Shown: one piece after another, positions 58,433 to 64,000 of the stretch
Layout of the letters: each line of letters begins with the position of its first letter
How positions within the stretch are numbered: position 1 is the first letter of the stretch
From: Planctomycetota bacterium
Lineage (GTDB): Bacteria > Planctomycetota > Planctomycetia > Gemmatales > Gemmataceae
Assembly: GCA_016191165.1 (NCBI GenBank)
Contig: JACPPF010000115.1
Span: 1 to 64,000, forward strand
Length of the DNA stretch: 64,000 nt
Reading direction: 5' to 3'
Notes under the pieces: generated by a model
Databases searched by the model: none
What the model was told of the DNA's origin: nothing
Seen by the model: the letters and a program-made list of their open reading frames with translations, nothing else
Program-made: the position numbers and the translations under genes

Positions 58433-58689
58433 CGGTGCGGCCTTGGATCCTTCGGGTGAAATGCCAGCCCTCGTGGCGGCCGGCGGACAAGTCGAATGAA
58501 CCTTTGCGGGTATGGCGCCGCGCAAGCGACGTTTTGTTGAATAGCGACGGGTTCAACGAGGGGCTATAGCGCCCAGGGTGCCGAGCGCCGGCCGTCGATA
58601 GCCAGCGATTCCATGGCCAGCGTTTTGTCGATGAATAGCGCCGGCGTGTGTCGGCGCCGCGGTCCGTCTTCGTAATTCGGAACCCGATC
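58433..58689 (+). repeat. Intergenic repeat copies inside the second cassette
   Basis: No gene seen. GTATGGCGCCGCGCAAGCGA (about 58509) is related to the core at 45593-45655. ACGTTTTGTTGAATAGCGAC (about 58528) recurs as GCGTTTTGTCGATGAATAGCG (about 58620), a variant direct repeat 92 bases later. Confidence 0.4.
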
Positions 58690-59739
58690 ATGACACGAAT
58701 ACGTTTGTTGTTGGCGCCCGTTTCGTTCCTGGTGTTCAGCAGCATGGCGTATGCGCAAGTTGACGCACCCAAGGATCTCAAGAACAAGGTTCTTGCCCAT
58801 TGGGCTTCTGTGTTGGAATCAATCCAAACGGCGCGCTGGGAGGAAGAGATCCAAATTCATTCTACGCTTGACCCCAAGCGCCCGACGGCGCTGACTCGTC
58901 TCAGCGCTACGCTGCTGCGGCGTGCCTACAAGCGGAAAGTCGGCTGGCTGGGATACCAAAAGAGAGATTCGTTCCATGCCGACCAAAACGTTCGCACACG
59001 CGACAGCGGGGAAACGATTACGCTTGTCAATGCCATGTACACAGCCAACCTATCGAAGAAAGCCGATCAATGGCTGCTGTCCAAACTCTGGAAACCGGGC
59101 GAGAATGCAGAGGCAGGCTATGCTTCGTTGGACACAGAGCCGTTTCTGCCATGGATGACCGTGGGGAACGTATGCTTGGTGCCATGGCTGCAAGAGCCTT
59201 CATTCGTTTTCGCCCGAATCGAACAACTCCCCCTGCGGCCGCCTTCCGTCGTCTATCGCGTGCACTTTGTTTACGACGGAACGCGTAATCCTACGAAAGG
59301 AATAAAATCGGGTTTCCTCGACTTGGACCCGGCTCATTCGTACCGGCCCCTGGCATACCATTACCAAATCAAGAGCGCCTTCGAAGACGGTTTTATGCGA
59401 GGTTCATTGGAGTATGAGAATAGCGAGGGAATACCTGTGCTCAAGGCCGCTTCGGGAGAGGTGCAAAGTCGGTTAAATCGGAAAGGTCGCGTTGTTGACG
59501 TCCGTGGCAAGGAAACCCAAACGTTTTCCCAAGTGCAATACAACGGTCGGGTAATGGACACCGAGTTTCGACTTTCGCAGTATGACCTGCCTGAGCCAAA
59601 CGGTGTCGTCTGGCCTTCATCGACGCGCTGGTGGCTGTGGATCACGTTAGGCGCGGTCGTGTGTGCGGGTTTGGCCTTTGGCTTCGGCCGGCTGAAACGC
59701 CGCTTGGCACGCACGGTCACGGGGGATAAAACTCTTTAG
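58690..59739 (+). CDS. Exported protein with C-terminal membrane anchor, cassette copy 2
   Basis: 349 residues from ATG 58690 (a GTG at 58648 would add 14 non-conserved residues). A signal peptide ends AYAQVDA, a beta-rich domain of about 280 residues follows, then LPEPNGVVWPSSTRWWLWIT, a membrane helix and a basic tail, exactly as in the 56975 gene. Overall similarity is otherwise low. The C-terminal motif therefore marks a family. It lies between a Cys-rich peptide gene and an intact DUF1559 gene 13 bases downstream, so one transcript is likely. Confidence 0.78.
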   Translation: MTRIRLLLAPVSFLVFSSMAYAQVDAPKDLKNKVLAHWASVLESIQTARWEEEIQIHSTLDPKRPTALTRLSATLLRRAYKRKVGWLGYQKRDSFHADQNVRTRDSGETITLVNAMYTANLSKKADQWLLSKLWKPGENAEAGYASLDTEPFLPWMTVGNVCLVPWLQEPSFVFARIEQLPLRPPSVVYRVHFVYDGTRNPTKGIKSGFLDLDPAHSYRPLAYHYQIKSAFEDGFMRGSLEYENSEGIPVLKAASGEVQSRLNRKGRVVDVRGKETQTFSQVQYNGRVMDTEFRLSQYDLPEPNGVVWPSSTRWWLWITLGAVVCAGLAFGFGRLKRRLARTVTGDKTL

Positions 59740-59752
59740 GGTAGGGAACGTC

Positions 59753-60634
59753 ATGTCTCCCGGTAGAAAGGCCCTGACGATCATCGAATTGCTGGTCGTC
59801 ATCGGCATCCTCGCGATCCTTGTCGCCTTGCTGGTGCCGGCGGTCCAACACGTGCGCGCGGCGGCGCTACGGGCGCAGTGCGGCAACAACCTGCGGCAGA
59901 TCGGCCTGGCCGTCCATCAATACCACGATCACAAACGCTGGCTCCCCTCGGGCATGTACCGACAGGGCGTCAACCCCTGGTCCAGCTGGCTGGTGCAGTT
60001 GTTGCCTTTCGTCGAGCAACAGCCACTCTGGAACACCGCGCAACACGCCTACCGTCAAAGCGCCTGGCCGTTCGACAATCCGCCGCATGTCGGCCTGGCC
60101 ACCGTGGTCCCCCTTTTTATTTGTCCGGCGGACGGGCGCGCGGGCGATGCTCGTATTTCGCAGCGCACTGGCCATCTCGTGGCGTTCACCTGCTATCTGG
60201 GCGTGATCGGCAAGGATCTCACCACGCGCGACGGCGTACTTTTCCGCGATTCGCAGGTGCGACTGGCCGACATTGCCGACGGATTGAGCAATACCCTGCT
60301 CGCAGGAGAGCGGCCGCCCAGCCCTGATTTCCAGTTCGGCTGGTGGTATGCCGGCGCCGGGCAGAATTTCACCGGCTCGGGCGACATGGTGCTCGGCGTC
60401 TATGAGCAAAACGTGTTGCCCGTGACCGCCGGATCGTGTGCGCCCGGCAGTTATCCGTTTGGCCCGGGCAGCCTCAACAACCAGTGCGACATGTTTCATT
60501 TCTGGAGCCTGCATTCGGGCGGCGCCCATTTCCTTTTCGCCGACGGGTCGGTACATTTCCTTACCTACGCGGCGGCGCCGATACTCCCCGCTCTGGCATC
60601 GCGCGCCGGCGGTGAGTCGGTCGAATTACCGTGA
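59753..60634 (+). CDS. DUF1559 prepilin-like protein with H-x9-DG motif
   Basis: 293 residues. The N terminus KALTIIELLVVIGILAIL is a type IV prepilin-like leader followed by the hydrophobic alpha1 helix; the body is the planctomycete-specific DUF1559 domain, with CGNNLRQIGLAVHQYHD near 42-60 and, near the end, HSGGAHFLFADG, the H-x9-DG signature. These proteins are exported and, by their N terminus, thought to form pilus-like or surface structures. Intact and full length, unlike the stub at 58037. It closes the second cassette. Confidence 0.92.
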   Translation: MSPGRKALTIIELLVVIGILAILVALLVPAVQHVRAAALRAQCGNNLRQIGLAVHQYHDHKRWLPSGMYRQGVNPWSSWLVQLLPFVEQQPLWNTAQHAYRQSAWPFDNPPHVGLATVVPLFICPADGRAGDARISQRTGHLVAFTCYLGVIGKDLTTRDGVLFRDSQVRLADIADGLSNTLLAGERPPSPDFQFGWWYAGAGQNFTGSGDMVLGVYEQNVLPVTAGSCAPGSYPFGPGSLNNQCDMFHFWSLHSGGAHFLFADGSVHFLTYAAAPILPALASRAGGESVELP

Positions 60635-60716
60635 TTGGGCCCGGAACGCCCGGGGACGCCATTCAATTCCCCTTTACCCCGGCTTCGGCACTTCTCACCT
60701 GAATCCGCTTGACACC

Positions 60717-60757
60717 AAAAAAAAAATCGGCCAGGAACCGCGAGGATTCCTGGCCGA
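60717..60757 (-). terminator. Intrinsic terminator of the YTV wall-protein gene
   Basis: On the minus strand, TCGGCCAGGAA (60747-60757) and TTCCTGGCCGA (60727-60737) form a perfect 11-bp stem with a nine-base loop, followed by ten T (complement of A at 60717-60726). This is a textbook factor-independent terminator 57 bases past the stop at 60814. Confidence 0.85.
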
Positions 60758-60813
60758 CGGGAGTTCCGTGAACGGGACCGCAGGGCGGCGGAACCGTTCA
60801 CGCGGGGTCAGCG

Positions 60814-63210
60814 CTACTTGGGAAGCGCTTTGGGAAGACGGTTGGCGCCTTCGATCGCGTTCGGCGTCGGCCGGGCGCCGGTGGTCGAACCGCAGGAGCC
60901 GCTGTCACAGCAACCGGTGTCGCAAGCGAATCGGTTGCGGAACAGACGCTGCAACAGGCCTTCACGGCAGAAGTCGTGGCAGTCGTTGCAGGTCGTCTTG
61001 CACGTGGTGGTGCAGGTTGTCTTGCAAGTTTGCTCGCAGCAACCGGTGCTGCACAGCGAGGCGAACCAGCGTTGACGCAGGCGATCCAGGAAGCAGGTCT
61101 TGGATTCGCAGCAGGCGTTGCCACAGCTCTGGTCGCTGCAACGGTTGCCCAGGCCGCTGAAGAGGCGACCGAGACCCTTGTTGCAGCAGTCATTATGACA
61201 GGCCTTGTTGCCGCAGCCGTTCGGGCCGCAAGCGCCGTTCGGGCCGCAGGGAGCATTGGGACCGCAACCCGGGTCCGAGCTCATGGTGACCGGGACGAGG
61301 CGAGCCTTGCGGACGCACACGGTTTCCGGCACGCAGACCTTGATCCGCTTGGTGACGTGGCAGGCCACGTTCTCGGTGACCGTGTAGGGCACGCGGCACT
61401 TCACGGTGTAGGGCTGCATGACGCATTCCGTGTAGGCGACCTTGCGGCACACCTTGAACTTCTCTTGCTCGCAGACCGTGAAGGGAACCTTTTTCGTGAC
61501 CGTGCAGGGAACCATGCGGCACACGGTATAGGGAACCTTCTTGATCTGGCGTTCGCACACGGTTTCATAGACCGTGTACTGCACCTTGCGGACGCAATGC
61601 TCCTGGACCATCCGCTTGGTGGTGGTGGTCGTGGTCACGTTGAAGGTGGCGCCTTCGCGGAAGTTGCGGCCCGGGCCGTCGTTGCCAAAGGCGTTACCCT
61701 TGTCATCGACGTAGGCGCCGCGAACGCAACGGCTGACGGTGTAGGGAATCTGCTTCCGTTCGATGCTGGTCACCATCCGGGTCACGGTGTAGGGAACCAG
61801 TTTGCGTGCCACGGCGCCTTCCTTGAAGGTGCGGCCGGGGCCGTTGTTGTCGTGGGCAACGCCCTTGTCGTCAACATAGGCGCCGCGGACGGTGCGGCGG
61901 ACGGTATAGGGGACGTTGCGGATCTCGTTATGGCAGACCTTGCGGCACACCGTATACGGGACCTTCTCGGTCACGCAGCGGGTGACGTAGGTGGTGCAGG
62001 GAACCTGCTCGGTGACGCAACGGACGCGCCAGACCTTGCGGGTCGCGGGTGCGCACGCGGCGGGACCGTTGCCACAGGCGTTACCGCAGTTGACGTTTCG
62101 GCCATTACCGCAAGCGTTGCCACAAGCGGCGGCGCCGGCGCAGGCGTCGGAGCAACCGCCGAGGCGGGAGCCGAGGCCAGCGAGGCCGGAGCGGATGCGG
62201 GCGCCGAAGTGGAAGGTCTTGCAGGCACACGGGTCGAAGCACGGATCGCAGCAATCGGACTTGCCACAGGCGTTGCTGCCTTGCGGGCAGGCGGCGCCTT
62301 TGGTGCAGCCGTCGTTGCAGCCATCTTTGCAACCAATGCCCCGGCCGAGACCGTTGAAGAGGCCGCGGAACGGGCCGTTGCCGTTGCCAAACAGATTTCC
62401 CAGGCCCGGGCGACCTGGATCGCAGGGTTCGTCAACGCATTCGCTGATGCGTTTGGTGACGGTCTTCATGGTCGTGCACGGTTCGCAAATCCGCCTGGTC
62501 ACGGTCTTGTAGCACGTCTCCATGACGTTCTTGCAGCAAGGCACGCAGACCTGCCTCATGCAGGTCTCTTCGATGCACTTGCTGACCTGGCAGCACACTT
62601 CCTTGTGGCAGCATTCGGTGACCGGGCGGCAGACGCGGTTGCACACCTCGCGGCAGCGCGTCTCGCAGATTTGCTTCTGCACCTGGCAGCAGCGCGTGTG
62701 GCAGTGCTGCTCGTACACCGGCTTGCACACGGTGTAATGGCAAGCTTTTTCACAGATGCGCGGCACGCAGCGGCGCACCATGCACTCCACGTCCTTCACG
62801 CAATGCTCGATCGTCGGCTTGCACACGGTGCATTGCACGTCTTTCCAGCAAGTGCGCGTGACCGGACGAGTGCATTCCTGGATCTCGGCGCGGTACTTGG
62901 TGACGTGGCAGGCGCGGTGCATCGTGCGGCATTCTTCCTTGTAGCAGGTGCGCGTGACCGGTTTGTAGACCGTTTCCGTCACGTTCTTGTAGCACGTGTG
63001 CCAACGCTTTTCCTGGACGTTGTCGTAGACCAGCTTGTAGCAAACGCGGTTCTGCTGCTGGCAGGACGAATAACAGCTCTGCGCGTCGCAATTTGCATTG
63101 CGAAAGATCGAAAACCTCGCAGCGCCACAGTGCGACGCGGACGCGGCTTGGACCGTTCCAAGTAGAACAGCCAGCGCGAACAGCAGCGGCGCTCCTTTGC
63201 GCATTCTCAT
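60814..63210 (-). CDS. Cys-rich YTV-type cell-wall protein
   Basis: 798 residues with about 99 Cys. Signal peptide: MRMRKGAPLLFALAVLLGTV then ASA. Two repeat zones: residues 45-290 with C-x-x/x3-C repeats (TRTCYKEECRTMHRAC, CCQVQKQICETRC), and 430-650 with VPYTVxR/VPYTVC repeats, the planctomycete YTV wall-protein pattern. Two related inserts (RGAYVDDKGVAHDN, RGAYVDDKGNAFGN) sit between YTV repeats. Gly/Asn/Cys-rich spacers and a C-terminal Cys knot (SLCSTGCCEQTCKTTC) follow. Such proteins form a disulfide-linked wall. Start 63210 has GGAGG at six bases; earlier open frame to 63372 is non-coding. Likely highly expressed and monocistronic. Confidence 0.9.
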   Translation of the reverse strand: MRMRKGAPLLFALAVLLGTVQAASASHCGAARFSIFRNANCDAQSCYSSCQQQNRVCYKLVYDNVQEKRWHTCYKNVTETVYKPVTRTCYKEECRTMHRACHVTKYRAEIQECTRPVTRTCWKDVQCTVCKPTIEHCVKDVECMVRRCVPRICEKACHYTVCKPVYEQHCHTRCCQVQKQICETRCREVCNRVCRPVTECCHKEVCCQVSKCIEETCMRQVCVPCCKNVMETCYKTVTRRICEPCTTMKTVTKRISECVDEPCDPGRPGLGNLFGNGNGPFRGLFNGLGRGIGCKDGCNDGCTKGAACPQGSNACGKSDCCDPCFDPCACKTFHFGARIRSGLAGLGSRLGGCSDACAGAAACGNACGNGRNVNCGNACGNGPAACAPATRKVWRVRCVTEQVPCTTYVTRCVTEKVPYTVCRKVCHNEIRNVPYTVRRTVRGAYVDDKGVAHDNNGPGRTFKEGAVARKLVPYTVTRMVTSIERKQIPYTVSRCVRGAYVDDKGNAFGNDGPGRNFREGATFNVTTTTTTKRMVQEHCVRKVQYTVYETVCERQIKKVPYTVCRMVPCTVTKKVPFTVCEQEKFKVCRKVAYTECVMQPYTVKCRVPYTVTENVACHVTKRIKVCVPETVCVRKARLVPVTMSSDPGCGPNAPCGPNGACGPNGCGNKACHNDCCNKGLGRLFSGLGNRCSDQSCGNACCESKTCFLDRLRQRWFASLCSTGCCEQTCKTTCTTTCKTTCNDCHDFCREGLLQRLFRNRFACDTGCCDSGSCGSTTGARPTPNAIEGANRLPKALPK

Positions 63211-63216
63211 AACACG

Positions 63217-63251
63217 CCTCCTCGGCAGCGGAAGGAGATGGGGCTCCTTCC
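63217..63251 (-). promoter_or_regulatory. Leader hairpin beside the YTV ribosome site
   Basis: In the minus-strand leader, GGAAGGAG and CTCCTTCC (63244-63251 and 63230-63237 complement) make an eight-base-pair stem with a six-base loop. CTCCT could instead pair with AGGAG of the ribosome site GAGGAGG at about 63217-63223. Mutually exclusive pairings of this kind can tune translation; here it is only a sequence-based suggestion. The remaining 63252-63606 gap shows no gene. Confidence 0.35.
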
Positions 63252-63606
63252 AACAGGTTGAAATAGGCAAATACGACTGGATCGAGCGAAAGGCCCGGCC
63301 TGACCCGGTTGCCCCAGCTTGACCCAACGATGGTTTTTGCGTCCTTGACCCCTTATCGCGGAACGCCCTCAAACCATGCCAATGTGTCTATCGGCGCTTC
63401 CTTCCGGCCTCGATGACCGTTCCACGGGTTTCTGTCCCTTCTCCATCCACCGCCTTTGACGGACGCGCCGCTTTTGTCGGATGTGCCCAAGGGATAAGTT
63501 GGCGAAACTGAGCAAAGCGCCTTCCGTTAGCACTTGGGCATCGTAACCTTGTTGACCGCGACGTCGGCGCTCCGCCTCGTCGCCAGACCAGCCGGGTTCC
63601 GCTAAA

Positions 63607-64000
63607 ATGCTTGCCATGCTTCTCGAAATTGCCATGATCGTCCTTTTGGTGGTGCTGGGAAGCGGCGCCATGATTCCCGCCTATTGGGGTTGGCGCATGG
63701 TGTTCGACTATTATGCGCGCACCGTGCCGACGCCGCCTGTTTCGGAGCCCTGTCGAGACGTGGTGGTGCTGCTATGCCTGCGCGGGGCCGATCCCTCTTT
63801 GAAGGCCTGCTTGCACGGTTTGCTGAATCAGGATTATCCGCGTTACCAAATCCAGATAATCGTGGACAGTGTTAACGATGGCGCCTGGAATCAGGTCCAT
63901 GAGATTCTGGCCCAGGAAAAGCCAGGGCGCGTCCTGGTCGAGGTCAATGCCCTCGAAAAACATTGTCCGAATTGTAGCTTGAAGGTGTGCGCCCAGTTGC
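63607..64000 (+). CDS. GT2-type glycosyltransferase, 5' part only
   Basis: Open from ATG 63607 to the window edge (131 codons). An N-terminal membrane helix (LEIAMIVLLVVLGSGAMIP) precedes a GT-A domain with DVVVLLCLRGADPSLKACL and LLNQDYPRYQIQIIVDSVND, the usual beta1 and donor-binding start of family 2, where the acceptor-sugar-nucleotide region would follow. The start could also be 63616. No strong ribosome site is visible. Divergent from the YTV gene; could act on wall glycans. Confidence 0.7.
   Translation, partial: MLAMLLEIAMIVLLVVLGSGAMIPAYWGWRMVFDYYARTVPTPPVSEPCRDVVVLLCLRGADPSLKACLHGLLNQDYPRYQIQIIVDSVNDGAWNQVHEILAQEKPGRVLVEVNALEKHCPNCSLKVCAQL

Noticed and set aside
60976..63165. 729-codon plus-strand open frame opposite the YTV gene
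   Set aside because: Antisense of the Cys-rich gene; the minus strand has signal peptide, ribosome site and terminator.

Overview
The window looks like a chromosome segment of a planctomycete, most likely from the Gemmata/Gemmataceae side of the phylum. Evidence: a Ser/Thr kinase fused to a TPR tail, a prepilin-like DUF1559 protein with the H-x9-DG motif, a TIGR02996-type repeat-companion protein with leucine-rich repeats, a very Cys-rich YTV-type cell-wall protein, a DUF3160 protein, an N-terminal 'PLEARVVPA' segment typical of planctomycete giant exported proteins, and high GC with many intergenic palindromes. No rRNA, tRNA, CRISPR array or intact insertion sequence was seen.

Layout. 1-7.5 kb: the tail of a truncated ORF, an exported DUF3160 protein, a convergent Ser/Thr kinase with TPRs, a MITE-like repeat cluster and a GT4 glycosyltransferase. 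7.6-10.6 kb: a two-gene unit with a glycosyltransferase-like protein and a TPR-glycosyltransferase fusion that overlap by ATGA. 11.0-42.3 kb: one giant surface/secreted protein gene of about 31.3 kb. It encodes beta-strand solenoid repeats, about 36 'GNYIGTDATG'-type parallel beta-helix rungs, about ten PKD/Ig-like domains, 25 copies of a 'GGSSITMFGG' RTX-like unit, an embedded metzincin-type protease motif, a PPC-like domain, MBG/YDG domains and a C-terminal RTX tail. A one-base frame break near 39472 splits it into two reading frames.

42.3-51.8 kb: a zinc-ribbon TPR protein, the TIGR02996/LRR protein, a fumarylacetoacetate-hydrolase-family enzyme, a zinc-ribbon/GYF/TM protein with three CAP domains, a DUF433 + PIN-like (DUF5615-type) toxin-antitoxin pair and an S9 dipeptidyl-peptidase. 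52.3-54.9 kb: two small translationally linked genes of unknown function and lepA. 55.5-60.6 kb: a MauE/DUF1573-like membrane protein, itself split by an apparent frameshift, followed by two tandem copies of a cassette (small Cys-rich exported peptide, exported protein with a C-terminal membrane anchor, DUF1559 prepilin-like protein). The DUF1559 gene of the first copy is reduced to a 31-codon stub. 60.8-64.0 kb: the YTV wall protein with an intrinsic terminator, and the start of a GT2 glycosyltransferase that runs off the window.

Taken together this is an envelope-centred region: adhesin-like giant protein, wall protein, glycosyltransferases that could modify them, and exported Cys-rich peptides. 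Two independent single-base frame breaks could be real mutations or consensus errors; raw reads would decide.
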